DNA from: Blasia pusilla
Taxonomy: Eukaryota > Marchantiophyta > Marchantiopsida > Blasiales
Length of the DNA: 64,000 nucleotides
Assembly (NCBI GenBank): GCA_050084515.1
Contig: CM114272.1
Span: forward strand, 19,840,001-19,904,000
Direction: 5' to 3'
Shown: in pieces, positions 24,901-37,649 of the stretch
Layout of the letters: every line of letters starts with the position of its first letter
Numbering within the stretch: position 1 is the stretch's first letter
Position numbers and translations under genes: made by a program
The notes under the pieces: generated by a model
What the model saw: the letters and a program-made list of their open reading frames with translations, nothing else
What the model was told of the DNA's origin: nothing
Database searches by the model: none

Positions 24901-25881
24901 AAAACATCGTACAGTTATGATTGTGTTGTATGTTGAAGACCTCTTGAATACTGGGAGTATTGAGGATATGGTATAAGTCAAGCTAAAATTACAAGAAAAA
25001 TTTGATATGAAAGACTTGGGAGAACTCAAGTACTTCCTTGGTGTTGAGTTTATCAAGGTTGGAGAGAGCATGTGGTTATTGCAATGACAATATGTTCTTC
25101 ACATGCTTTCAAAATATATTATGATGGCTTGTAAGCTAATCTCTACAACGTTGGACTAGAGTGTGAACTTAAGAGTGGATGAAGGAGAGTTGCTTGCAGA
25201 TTCTAATACGTAGAGGCGCATGTTTGGAAGTTTGATCTATCTGACTATAATGAGGCCAGATTTGAGATATGGAGTTGGCCTAGTGAGCCAATTTATGCAA
25301 GCACCTCGAAAACCTCACCTTGATGCTGTGAGGAGGATTATGTGGTATGTGAAATTCTATGTTCAATTTGAACCTTCTCAGAGTTTACAATTACAGGGAT
25401 TCACAAATGTTGATTGGGTAGGAAGCGTGTCTATAGACCCTCCACATATGGTTATTCATTTATCTTGGGAAGCGTAGCCATAAGTTGGGTTTCAAAGAAG
25501 TAACATATAGTTGCTTTATCTTCAACAGAGGCTGAAGACAGAAGAGCAATCATTGCAACATATGAGGCGGTGTGGCTTCATTGATTACTTGTTGAGATTG
25601 GTGTGAGTAATTTAGGACCTAGTGTAATATATGTAGACAATAGTAGTAGCATCAAACTTGCTAATAACACTGTGTTTCATGCTCGTACAAAATATGTTGA
25701 GATGCACTATCAATTTATCAGAGAGAAAGTGCTTGCAGGAGAAATTAATCTTATATATATAGATCAACAAATTGTTGATATCTTTACAAAGGCATTGTCT
25801 AGAGATAAATTTGAGATGTTTAGAAATGATTTAGGCGTTAGAGATATCGATGTGAGCTTGAGGGGAAGTATTGAAGACTGA
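21925..25881 (+). pseudogene. Copia copy 1 gag-pol, many stops
   Basis: Gag starts near 21925 and includes the zinc knuckle CNYCGTKDHYAKYC (about 22612-22653; C-x2-C-x4-H-x4-C). Protease shows WYIDSGASNHVT at about 22820. The pre-integrase motif WHKRIG is at about 23227, integrase DGGGD and VVERKNRHI follow. RT has [17 protein letters not shown] (about 24690) and a changed catalytic box, YVEDLL for the usual YVDDLL, at about 24929. RNase H includes YVDNSSSIKLANN (about 25630). Stops interrupt every domain. Where copy 2 keeps a sense codon, the stop in copy 1 is a C-to-T or G-to-A change (five cases compared). Confidence 0.92.
25857..25868 (+). promoter_or_regulatory. Polypurine tract of copia copy 1
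   Basis: CTTGAGGGGAAG lies directly before the right LTR, as in copy 2 (TTGAGGGGGAA). It overlaps the last codons of pol. Confidence 0.75.
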
Positions 25882-26181
25882 GTTATACTCTAGCTCATCA
25901 AACATCTGAACTGCTATTTTTGGTACTCACATGAAGTAGGGAAGCTTATTCTTGGTTAGTCACTTAAGCACGATTATCTTAACTAGGGTTAGTTAATCAT
26001 AGTTAGTCTAACTCGAGACTATGGTTAAGATTAGGGTTAGGATTGCTTGTACTTATCCTATATAATTGAGAAGGGGACCAGCCTCCACTCATTCTCTCAT
26101 TGCAAAATTTCGTTCTCCATGGTGGTGTGTGAGTGTGAGAGTCATTTCCCACCAGTTATGCTTCTTTAGCAGTTTTCTACA
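25869..26181 (+). repeat. Copia copy 1 right LTR (313 bp)
   Basis: It starts TATTGAAGAC (the canonical TG changed to TA) and ends TTTTCTACA. It matches the minus-strand LTR at 28932-29243 (312 bp) along its whole length. It contains TATCCTATATAATTGAG and GATTAGGGTTAGG. Confidence 0.88.
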
Positions 26182-27142
<961 letters not shown>

Positions 27143-27283
27143 TGCTCATAGACCCAACATGCTCTAATCAATATGTAACTAGAATGGGCGACCCCTTATT
27201 GGACTCTATAAAATGGGTGAGGACGTCAACATGTCCTTGAGCTTCTGAAATGCTTGCTCCTGATCATCTATCCAATGCCAAAC

Positions 27284-28254
27284 CTAATCAAGTCTCGCCA
27301 GCAGGATCAAAGACTTCGCGATCGTACTAAAACCCTTAACATAATGTCCAAAGAAGTTTGCCAGTCCTAGAAACGATCGGACTCGACTCACATCTGTAGG
27401 GAGTGGAATCTGCGCAATAGCCTCCATCTTCGTTTGCTGAACACCTAACCCACTCAGGTATATGGTGTGTCCCAAGTACTCAATCTGCTCCTGGAAGAAC
27501 CTACACTTGCGTGGATGTAACTTCCGAAACACTTCCTCTGGGTGTTGCTCATGCTCCTCAACCATGGAATTGAAGATAAGAATATCATCTATATAGCACC
27601 GTACAAAATCCAAGCCAACCATAATCCTATCCATCACGCTCTGGCACTTCGAAGGGGCGTTCTTCAACCCAAATGGTAAGAACCGCCATTGATACAAACA
27701 ATCTCTCCCGAACCGATCTATCCCCCAAAATGTTGTCTTCTCCATGTCCCCCTTCTTGATAGGAAGCAGATGATATCTAACACAGAGATCTAAAGTACTA
27801 AAGATCTTTGCTTGCCCTACCACATCAAATATCCCCTCAGAAGTAGGCATGGCATATTGATATGACTTTATTTTCTGATTGATAGGACAATAATCTCCAC
27901 ACATCCGCCTATCCATCCAATTGCCATACATATCCTTCTTTGCCAAGATGACTATGGAAGATGCATATTCTTCATGCAATAAATCCACAAGTCTTGCCTC
28001 CAATAAGTCCTAACTCCTACTCTAAATCAAGCTTAAGCGAGCCTTAAGGCTCGCTCCATGTCGGAATATCTGTAGGATCGACGAAAGATCGATGTATCAT
28101 TAACCAACTCAATCCGTATTGCGGGATCCTTCAGCATACCCGAGTCTCTCATACTGAAGGAAAAACAACCCACATGCCCTCTTACAAACCTATGTACTAA
28201 ATGCCTCTCTCCTCCTATCAACTTGAGACATATCACAAGCTCACAAGTTTGCAT
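27284..28254 (-). pseudogene. Reverse transcriptase of gypsy copy B, nearly continuous
   Basis: A 239-codon frame (28003-27284) carries the RT motifs in order: GNWMDRRMCGDYCPIN, AKIFSTLDLCVRYHLLP, FWGIDRFGRDCLYQWRFLP, FGLKNAPSKCQ and the catalytic YIDD (VRCYIDDILIF). It ends in the RT/RNase H connector SFLGLANFFGHYVKGFS. The preceding frame (28254-28033) ends IFRRSYRYSDMERAL, the usual lead-in to gypsy RT. It is the best-preserved RT of the family in this window. Substitutions such as DLCVRYHLL for the usual D-x-R-S-G-Y-H suggest it is inactive. Confidence 0.92.
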
Positions 28255-28541
28255 CGTGACCTCACTCGAACAGGACGCAACCTCCGACTTTGATTGCTAT
28301 GTAACCACTCCACTCTAACTTCCTATACCATGCTCCACATAAAAAAATGAACATGTGCTATTGAGGCCACCTCTACAGTCTTTGCTTGAACGACGTCCCA
28401 GGAAGTCCATGGGTGCCTTTCTCTCCTTGTCTTGCCCCCCAGCCAATGCTTTTAGAGACCTTATAGGCAATGCGCCAACTCGTGAATATGACGGTATGGA
28501 TGACACTTGCATCCATCTCTGCTCAACCATACCAAGGATGA

Positions 28542-28772
28542 CTACGTCCATGTGAGACAATTGAGGTCCATCGTTTGCCCCAATACATGTCTCCGTGATG
28601 CCTCAATCACATATGGCGCCGCCATAGTATCCATAGCAAACCCCAAGGCGCGCTCGCGCTTGTTTGTAGTAGATTCCTCTAATGCTCGGGTCTCCTCATC
28701 CCAAATCATGTCTGGCCCTCCTTGACAAAAGGCATGGGATGTTGGGAAGCTCACCAACGTAGGTAAGGCCAC
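28542..28772 (-). pseudogene. C-terminal end of the C5-methyltransferase domain, gypsy copy B
   Basis: The frame reads PDMIWDEETRALEES, then RERALGFAMDTM, then RRHVLGQTMDLNCLTW. The layout (acidic Trp segment, R-x-x-G-F-P-like motif, then R-x-x-x-L-G-x-x-x-x-x) corresponds to motifs IX-X of DNMT3/DRM-like cytosine methyltransferases. Copy D has the same segment at 61140-61323. It lies upstream of RT in the element, as in copy D. The catalytic motifs I-VIII are not present in this copy, whose homology ends near 28925. Confidence 0.75.
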
Positions 28773-28931
28773 CCTTAACTATCCCACCCTATTGGCTATC
28801 CCCAATGATGGTCGATCATTCGCATCACCACTTGAGATCGATGCCCTGGACCCAAGATTGCATCTACTATCAAGTGTGGTCCTCTCTAAACTCCATCATA
28901 TGCTCGCCTCATCACCTAAAATGGTAGAAGG

Positions 28932-29243
28932 TGTGGAAAACTACTAAAGAAGCATAACTGATGGGAAAGGACTCTCACACTCACACACCACCATGGAGAA
29001 CAAAATTTGCAATGAGAGAATGAATGGAGGCTCGTCCTCTTCTCAATTATATAGGGTATGTACAAGCAATCCTAACCCTAATCTTAACCATAGTCTCAAG
29101 TTAGACTAATTGTGATTAACTAACCCTAGTTAAGATAATCGCGCTTAATTGACTAACCCATATCAAGCTTTCCTACTTCGTGTAAGTATCAAATATAGCA
29201 GTTCAAGTATCTCATGAGCTTGATTGTAACTCAATCTTAAATA
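28932..29243 (-). repeat. Copia copy 2 right LTR (312 bp)
   Basis: On the minus strand it starts TATTTAAGATTGAG after the purine tract TTGAGGGGGAA and ends TAGTAGTTTTCCACA. It is the inverted homologue of 25869-26181. It includes TATATAATTGAG and the telomere-like ATTAGGGTTAGG. Confidence 0.88.
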
Positions 29244-32200
29244 TTCCCCCTCAAGCTCATATCGATATCTCTAACGCCTAAATCATTTATAAACATCTCA
29301 AACTTATCTCTCGACAATGTCTTTGTAAAGATGTAAGCAATTTGCTGATTTGTACCTATATACACAAGATCTATTTCTCCTGCAAGCACTTTCTCTCTGA
29401 TAAAATGATAATGCACCTCAGCATGCTTTGTACAAGCATGAAACACAGGGTTATTAGCAAGCTTGATGCTACTAATATTTTTTGCATATATTACACTAGG
29501 TCCTAAGTTATTAACACCATTCTCAACAAGTAATCGATGGAGCCACACCGCCTTACATGCTGCATTGGTTGCTCCTTTGTACTCAGCCTCTGTTGATGAT
29601 AAAGCAACTGTAGGTTGCTTCTTTGAAGCCCAACTTATAGTTGCGCTTCCCAAAGTAAATTAATAACTAAATGTGGAGTGTCGATCAGACACGCTTCCTA
29701 TCCGATCAGCATATGTGAATCCCAGTAATTAAAACTCGGAGAAGTTTCAAATTGAAGCCCGAATTTAATAGAGAATTTCGCATACCGCATAATCCTCCTC
29801 ACAGCATCAAGGTGAGGTTTTTGAGGTGCTTGCATCAATTGGCTCACTAGGCCAACAACATAGTTCAAATGTGGTCTGGTTATAGTTAGGTAGATCAAAC
29901 TTCCAACCATGCGCCTGTAAAGCAGTCATACCATATTTTGAAAGCATATGAAGAGCATATTTTTGTTGTAGTAACCACATGCTCTCTCCAACCTTGATAA
30001 ACTCAATACCAAAGAAGTAATTGAGTTCTCTCAAGTCCTTCATATCAAATTTAGCTTGTAACTTAAGCTTGACTTGTTGTACCATTTCTTCAGTACTCCC
30101 AATCATCAGCAGATCGTCAACATACAACATAATGAGAATCGTATGATCTTGTCCTCTCAAGATATATAACGAGGAGTCAGAATCACATACCCTACAACCC
30201 AACTCTTGTAGGACGTATGTAATCTTGCCATACCAAGCTCTTGGAGCTTGTTTGAGCCCGTATAGAGCTTTCTTCAACCTAAATACGCGAAATGGAAACT
30301 TGGGATGCTTGTATCCAGATGGTTGAGTTATATATATCTCTTCGTATAGATCTCCATTCAAGAAGGCATTCTTGACATCCATGTGATGTAATCTCGACTT
30401 CTTACTTACTGCAATTGCAACCACTCTTCTCGTAATCGCCATCTTTGCAATAGGGCTAAATGCTTCCTCATAATCGATGTCATATTGTTGTGCATAGCCC
30501 TTAGCCACCAATCTCGCTTTGTATCTATTAATTGTACCATCTTGATTGCGCTTGATTTTATAAACCCATTTGCAACCAAGAGCTTCCTTACCGGAAGGTA
30601 TATCAACCATCTCCTATGTATGTTGATGTCTTAATGCAACAAACTCTTCCTCCATAGCTTCAATCCATTTGACTTTACTTACATCTTCTTCAAAACAACT
30701 CGGCTCCTTTTCTTGAAGGATAGTCATCATATATGCATGATGTGTTGTAAGGAAACCTTCACTTATCAATCTATGAATTGGATGTGTAACTCTACTTGAT
30801 CTACAAAGTTGTTGTTCACAGGTAAATGCCTCTGACACATGACTCGAGCTCTAATTAGTGTCAACAGACTGAGTACGTATTCTTCCCGTCCATGGACTCA
30901 CAGATTTAACTGATGAATCTAGAACCTCTCCTAATCCTGCACCAATACTTGGAGAAGTTGAAGACAATATCTGTTGGTTTACAATCATATTCTCTCCCTC
31001 AACAGACGAGTTTAGAGATGGAATAGGCTTAGATGGAGCATACCATGACTTTAGCTCATCAAAGACAACATCGTGACTAATAATAAGTTGCCTAGAGGAT
31101 GGAATATAACACTTATATCCCTTAGTTCCATCAGTATAGCCAATTAAGATACATATTTCAGACTTGGGGTCTAAATTCTGACGTCTCTCAGAAGGAACAT
31201 GAGTATAACAAATACAACCAAATACTTTCAAGAAGGAAAAATCACGTTTACTTCCTGTGAAGACTTCAAATGGAGTTTTATTATGAACTCTTGCTGTTGG
31301 AATTCGGTTGATTAAGAAGATTGCACATGTTACAGCCTCTGCCCAATATACCTTAGGCATGTTCGTCTCATTCAGCATAGCTCGTGCCGCTTCAGCAATA
31401 TGTCGATTCTTCCTCTCAACTATTCCATTTTTTTATGGAGTGTAATGGCAAATGACTTGACGTTGGATGCCATTCTGACGTAAATAGTCATCAAACTCTG
31501 TTGAAAGATACTCTCCTCCTCCATCATAATATAATTTCAGAATTTGTTCTCCAATCTGCTTCTCTACTAGAACTCTGAATGTTTGGAACATTGAGAATAC
31601 CTCTAACTTGGCTTTCAGATAGTATACCCTTATATACCTAAAGAAGTCATCAATAAATGAAATAAAGTACTGGCAATCACTAAGGCTATGTTGTGATGTT
31701 GTCCACACATCACGGTGGATCAAATCCAATATCTTGGATGATGCTCTTCTATCTTGCTTTGGAGAAGGAAATCTAGCTTATTTTCCAAATTGGCAAGCAA
31801 GACATACCCCTAACGTAGCAGGACTCGCTAATTTAGGGAGTCCTTTTACTATATTAGATGATGAAAGACTCTGTAATCTTGGAAGATTCATATGTCCAAT
31901 TCTTTTATGCCATACATTTAGATCTGTGACTTGTTGGCTGGTTTGACCATACATTGTTGTTTGAATCTCTGGCATAGAAACATCTAATTTGAACATTCTG
32001 TCAGATATAGTTCCTTTGCCTATCGTAGTCTGGTCATCGATTGTTTCAATGAAACAACCATCTGCGTTAAACTTCACTTGATAACCCTGTTCTACTATAT
32101 GTCCTACAGAGATCAGATTTCTTGCAATGGTAGGAACATAGAGAATATTTCCAAGAGCACAAAGACCATCTGATGTTATTGGAACTTTACCGGTATGCGT

Positions 32201-33300
32201 GATATGATGTGAGTGTCATCTCCTGTTAGCACGATTGCAAGATCTTTCATCGGCTCCGAACTACTGAACCATTTAGCTTATGAGGTCATGTGATTTGATG
32301 CACCAGAGTCAATATACCAATCTGCTGTCGAGTCTTTCTTGACCATTGCTCCCATACGATGAGTCATGACCAAGAGATGCTCTGTTAGTGAATGTTGTTC
32401 TTCTTGGTACTGCTCTTGGTGTTGTTGATCAACATAGTTTTGTTGTTGTAAGGCTTATGTTCTCATATTTGCCTTCTTCTTGAAGCAAAACTTTGCATAG
32501 TGACCCTTTATTCCACAATAATTGCAAGATCCAGGGACCCTCTGCTGCTGCCCTCGACCCCAACGATTTCCATCATCACCACCTTGTGATTGTGTCTAGT
32601 ACTGGTTCGTAGTTGATTTAGTAACGTTATATTGAGTGCCTCATCCTCCATATGCTTGATATCCACCACGACCATGGAAGTTTTTGCCACGATCCCTGCC
32701 TCTATTTGATCCATAACCTGCAAATAGCGCACTCTCTTGCAGACTAGACGAGCTACCGCTGCCTACTAGGCGCATCTCTTCACCGATTAACAGAGGGACT
32801 AACTCTTGAAAGGTTGGATACTTCTCTCTCACTAAGATAGAGGTCTCAAAGGACTTTTAATCCTCATGAAGGTCTTGAAGAGTGAACAAGATCAGATCAT
32901 CATCTTCTACTCTCACTCCAAAGCTATTCAACTAATCAACAATATCTCTGATACTCAAAATATAATCATTGATGCTCTGCGATCCTTTCCTCAATTCATT
33001 CATTTCTGTTTCAATTGAAGCTTTTTGGCCTTTGTAGATGTCTGGAACAACTTTTCCAATGCATCCTAGAGCTCCTTCGGAATATCAACATCTTGAATGT
33101 GACCTATCATTGGCAAACTGATCGTTATTGAAATGTAGTGGATTATTTGCATTGCGCGTTTGTTCTAGGCATGAACATTCAAATCTGTTGAGTCACCTTC
33201 TGGCTTGGCCTCATCACCTGTGACAAGCTCCCATAGTTCTTGACCTATGAGAAATTGTTTCATACAAAACTTCCAGACATTTTAATTATGCTTATCTAGC
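29237..33300 (-). pseudogene. Copia copy 2 gag-pol, better preserved than copy 1
   Basis: Gag includes the knuckle CNYCGIKGHYAKFC (about 32480-32525). Protease has WYIDSGASNHMTS (about 32300). A 175-codon integrase frame (31378-30851) follows a 98-codon frame (31729-31433) with FISFIDDF and DGGGEY; the third catalytic residue lies in IVERKNRHI just downstream, so the D-D-E triad is intact. RT is open for 267 codons (30610-29807), with [18 protein letters not shown] and the catalytic YVDDLL (about 30120). RNase H (29653-29237) has SWASKKQPTVALSSTEAEY. A few stops and frameshifts separate these frames, so the element is still dead, but it must be younger than copy 1 or less decayed. Confidence 0.93.
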
Positions 33301-33315
33301 TTCTCGTCTGTGCCT

Positions 33316-34652
33316 TCAAAGAGAATTTGTATGAGGGCAAGTTAAAAGAAATTGGGCGCTATTTAAGCACTTTGAAAAGAGACAGAGGGTGGACAGACAA
33401 GTTCTTCAAGGAGATTTGGCATAAGGCGTATGGCTATCTACTACAAGATGGGTATCTTTGGAAAAGGCCAAAGAGGAAAGATGGAATGCCCTTGAGGGTG
33501 GTGGATGACAATAAGACAAAAATGCAAGTGCTCAAAGAATTCCACAATTCTTTATGGGCAGGACACAGAGGTACTTAGGCAACTTTCACCAAGATAAAAG
33601 AGAGGTATTGGTGGAAAGGCCTACATAAGGATGTTGAGAGATATGTTGGGTCATTTGTTGAATGTCAGTTTCAATCAAAAATCAGGGTGAGAGATGGACT
33701 TAAACCCACATATCCTTTGTCTATTCATGATCAATGGGTTATAGATCCAGTTGCTATGCCACTAGGTCTTTGGGGAATGCGTTACCTGGTCCTAGCACGA
33801 GAAGAGTTGTCCAACTTTATGGAAGGGAGGGCTTTACCGGCTAAAACAACAGAGCCTATATGTCGTTTTATTCTAGAGGATATTGTTGCTCGATATGGGA
33901 GTGTCGGGAGAATCCGTGGAGATAGAGGTGAGTTGAATGCAGAGGAAGCACGAGAGTTCTTCAAGAGATATGGAGTCCACTTGAGATTAACAACCTCCAT
34001 GAATCCGAAAGCAAACGGCAAGAGAGAAAGGGGACATCCGCCAATCATTCAAGCATTGGTAAAGGTGTGTGGAAATCGTTATGTTGACTAGCCTAGATTG
34101 CTTCCATTTGGTGTATGGGCAGATAGAACCACTCACAGCACTGTTACAGGATTCATGCCTACAGAGTTGATGACAGGTCAAAAGCCGATAATGCCAGCAG
34201 AAGGAGATATATCCACTTGGATGGGTTTGTCGTGGGAAGACGGGCTCGATAGGAAAGAGCTCCTAACACTCCGAATGCAGCAACTAGAGCGGCGGGAAGA
34301 AGATATTGCACAAGCATTAGTCAAAATGAAGGAAGCAAGGTTGAAAAATAAGGAACGCTTCGACAAAACGCATCGACTTCGGAAGGAGCCTATAAGAGAA
34401 GGAGATTGGGTCTTGGTGCACGACAATAGCCTCGACAACCAACATAGTACAATTAAGAAGTTTGCACGTTGTTGGTTTGGTCCATACGTTGTAGTCTTTG
34501 CTTTTGATAATGCCACTTACAAACTACGTGAACTAGATGGCACAATTCTCAAGCTGCCAATTCCAGGAAAAAGGATCAAGATTTTCTGTAGAGGTGAGGG
34601 ATTTCTTGATTTCGATTCAATGTATCTAGAGGCACAACAAAAATATGTTTGA
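33316..34652 (+). pseudogene. Integrase of a second, distinct gypsy lineage (two TAG stops)
   Basis: One frame runs from 33327 to 34652, interrupted only by TAG at 33576-33578 and 34089-34091. It shows the zinc-binding H-H-C-C region (HNSLWAGHRG to FVECQ), integrase catalytic Asp in WVIDPVAMPLG, second Asp in IRGDRGELNAEE, and Glu in NPKANGKRERGHP, then the tail with EGDWVLVHDNSLDNQH and FGPYVVVFAFDNATYKL (a GPY/F module). It is clearly unlike the methyltransferase family. The second stop replaces the Trp of a PRLLPF context (TGG to TAG). RT and RNase H are absent; the fragment abuts copia copy 2 head to head. Confidence 0.9.
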
Positions 34653-35476
34653 GTAAAATAGCAAGAAGTCTCGATGTTTTCGGCACATATTGGAGGATGT
34701 GCAGGTTTGGAGGGGATGAATGTCGTATAGTAAAATCAACCAGTGTGTAAACTCCTTCCTCGTTAAATATTAGATACACTTTTATTAGTATTAAGTAAAT
34801 TAGCTTAGAAAAAGAAAATTCCTATGTTTAAACCTCTTTATGGTGCCTCTTTTATGCGGGCCCAACTTTAGGAAAAGAGGTAATAAATAAAGGATGACTT
34901 TATAAAAGTAAAGTAGTGAGGTTGGTGCTTTGGTGAAAAGAAAAAGTAGGCTTGGTTGGTGGCTAGGTTAGTTGGGATAATTTGGAAAATATCAAATGGG
35001 TAAAAGAGGATATTTTGGAAGAGATAAGAGGAAATCTATTTGTGTCAAAATATGATTGGCTAAGCCTTGAGAGGAAACCACGTGGCACAAGATAAGATTA
35101 GATCTATTTCGTACTCTTGTGGATCTCTTGTGAGTATAGAAAGAGGAGGGACCTTCAAGGGTTCATCACCTTCTATTTCATATCTTGAGTCTTTCGTGTC
35201 ACTCTTGAGTGTATGACTTTGGGATTTCTTGCTCTTCCAATGAGAGTGGATCACCCCTCTTGGGAGAGTAACTTGACCATGGTCTATTCTTCAAGAGGTT
35301 TCTAAACTGTGGTGTGTGTGTGGAGATGAGAAGTATGTCACCTTAGAGGAGTTTAGTCATACTAAAATAGTGAATGTTTTGGCTTGTTACTTCCCTAATG
35401 AGAGTGGATTATCCCTCTTGGGAGAATAACTCCGCCAAAATCCATTCTTGAGGAGAGTAGAGAATGTCTGTCAAGC
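34653..35476 (+). repeat. Probable 3' LTR region of the second gypsy element
   Basis: After the integrase stop, a purine-rich stretch GGAGGGGATGAA (about 34707) is followed directly by TGTCGTATAG (from about 34719), a plausible polypurine tract and LTR start. The interval is AT-rich and non-coding. Two direct copies of a ~60-bp phrase (AATGAGAGTGGAT...CCCTCTTGGGAGA) occur at 35237-35300 and 35396-35460. I could not find the LTR end or a second LTR. Confidence 0.45.
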
Positions 35477-36079
35477 ATGGATAGGGGTGGAGCACGAGTT
35501 GTGCCCGAATTTCCTTTCCTTAATCCATACCATGTCAAAATACTCTTTGTAGATAGGCAATGGTTCAGTCACTATTTAGTTTATCACTTTGGGGAGGCGT
35601 TCATGAACCAGGTCATTCAATCTCCAACTCCGGTGATCCTTTCTATCGTCACATATGGAAGGACATGGGATTATTCTTTGTATGTCCTTATATAGCAATC
35701 CATGAACGTCAATAGGCCTGCTCAAGTAGAGTTTAATAGTAGTTTTGCTATCTTTCTTGTATACAAGCGTAAAATAGTTTATAGGGATTTTATAGTTAGG
35801 AATTTTGGGGTCCAATGTTACGAAGAAGTGATCGTCTCGGCACTTCCATTTGTGATACCTATCGTGAGATAATGGAGAGTATACATAATAATTTTATATT
35901 GACAAAGGAGATCTTCTCAAAGAGTTCATCTTGCATCGACCGCATCTGCCGCAACTAGAAGACCTGCCCTTACTCGAAGAAAGGCTCTCGACTCAACACC
36001 GTGGTATTGTTGCTCATTGGGATATGTGTGGGGCTACTACAACTCGTGGATGCGTCAACTCCCGAGAAAATCTAGTAGT
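35477..36079. other. No gene recognised
   Basis: An open frame of 72 codons (35477-35695, plus) has no known motif. The right part probably belongs to the degraded minus-strand gag element below. Confidence 0.35.
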
Positions 36080-36400
36080 CACCACTTAGTGCTCACTCAT
36101 GTTGTGATGTTGAGCTCAATACGCTCAGGCAACTCGGAGACCACCTTCAATGTGGGTTTTGCCGTGTGAAGCAACATCATATCTAGGACTCTCCTCCATA
36201 GCTCCCAGTTTAGAACCCTGTACTAACACAAGACTAATTGTGCCTCAATCACTCCATAGGTGGCAACGATCAGTCTCCTCATGCACGAGAATGCCTCCCT
36301 CAGACTATCACTTGATCGTTGCTCAAAATCATGTAGACTCTTCATCTTGTCACGCCCTGGTACCTCCTCCCTAAGTGTCAAAACAACTCTAATGTAGGAG
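36080..36400 (-). pseudogene. Gypsy gag remnant
   Basis: Translation of the minus strand from about 36380 gives LREEVPGRDKMKSLHDFEQR, SDSLREAFSCMRRLIVATYG and, after one stop, KPTLKVVSELPERIELN. This is the retrotransposon gag layout (SLREAFxRMRRLI, RIELN). Copy D has a similar phrase (AENIERNMAEE) just before its zinc knuckle near 63980, so this may be the gag of the same family. The frame is broken. Confidence 0.65.
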
Positions 36401-37649
36401 TGAAACTGGGTGGCTGTCTACCCCTAATCGGAAACTTCCGTAAATCCACAAACATGCTACACATGCAAGGAGTCTACAGTCATCACCATGGCTATATCCA
36501 TCTAGCACTAGCCACTACCCGATACCCAACACCCTCAATGACATGAACACGCCCGCCAATCTACTGTACCGTAAACACTCACCCCTCAATGTGGTATGGA
36601 AACCTCTGCAACACAACCATCTCCTTGCACAACACGTCAATCCTCTCGTCAACGGATGCGGGCTATCCGTCTGTATCAGCATACTAACACTCCATCGTCA
36701 ACTGTCGATGGGGATATCCCATCCCTCTCGCAGTCAGCAAGGAACAAGAAAATCCCATCACCACTCGCAATCCACGACCCATACCATATCGCAAAAATCT
36801 CTCAAACAAACCTCGTAACCCTAACTCATCCCCTCCACACCCAACCATGTTATTCTCATCAACTATGTAGTTTTCTCAACTATGTCCGCTGCCCAACCTG
36901 GTTGGCCCTACAGCTACGTACTCCGGCCCTACCTCGGACCAACTCCAACCCCGTCTCATCCTCTCATACCACGTGACTTGCTGCAACTCCTTTCCAGCCT
37001 CGCCTTACTCCTTCAAAACCAGATCGGCATACGCATCCCTCTGGTGCAACCTCCACTTGCCTGCATGCTCAATTCATCTCCTAACTCGCTGGTACACTCA
37101 TCCCTAAGAAGAACTAGCATAAGTGACTTGTATACATGGAGCCATAATGGCTATGTATGGCTCCCTACGGAGCCTGGATCCCTCCCCTTCCGTTCACTCT
37201 GTTTTGGCTGCGACTTGGCATCGTAGCTAATCGTTGATATGCTCCTTCAACCTCGTCTTAACTCCCATGCAGCTAAGTCGCCCCGTTCAGCCCGTCCTCC
37301 TGCAAACACCTCTCCCTATGCGGAAGCCTCCCTTCTTCCCAACTTTGGGCATACGTTCTTATGGACGTGCCTCTTCCCACCTTAATGACCTGTCTTCCGG
37401 ATTCCTTACTTTCGTGGTTGACACCTCCCAACTCTGGCTCTAACCGTCCCAAGCCGTGCTCTCCTTGGTTTTCCTACTTAGTGCGGTGCTACCTCCGTAG
37501 CCTCTATCAACGGCCCCATTCTTTTTTTCTTCTTCCTACGGCTTTACTCCCACCTTTGCAACGCTCCTACGCTCCGCTCCAACGTCGGCCGTGACTCCTA
37601 CTCTCCAACCTGAGCTACCCACCTCCTTCTGGATACCCTGCTGGTTTAC
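36401..37649. other. Non-coding leader or decayed gag, nothing recognised
   Basis: The plus strand is C-rich and pyrimidine-rich with many short open frames, none convincing. Its position between an LTR (37650-38373) and a gag remnant (36080-36400), both on the minus strand, suggests untranslated leader plus degraded gag. Confidence 0.35.

Larger units (their letters stand above)
21143..26181 (+). mobile_element. Ty1/copia copy 1 (plus strand), degenerate
   Basis: It has a 5'-truncated left LTR (21143-21408), a primer-binding site, gag, protease, integrase, RT and RNase H in copia order, a polypurine tract and a full right LTR (25869-26181). Many in-frame stops make it non-functional. Its homologue in the opposite orientation is copia copy 2 (28932-33314). 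Confidence 0.93.
28932..33314 (-). mobile_element. Ty1/copia copy 2 (minus strand), 5' truncated
   Basis: Reading from 33314 down: gag, protease, integrase, RT, RNase H, polypurine tract, right LTR. The 5' LTR and gag start are missing, cut at about 33314 where an unrelated plus-strand gypsy integrase fragment begins. It is inverted relative to copy 1 and retains longer open frames. Confidence 0.92.
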
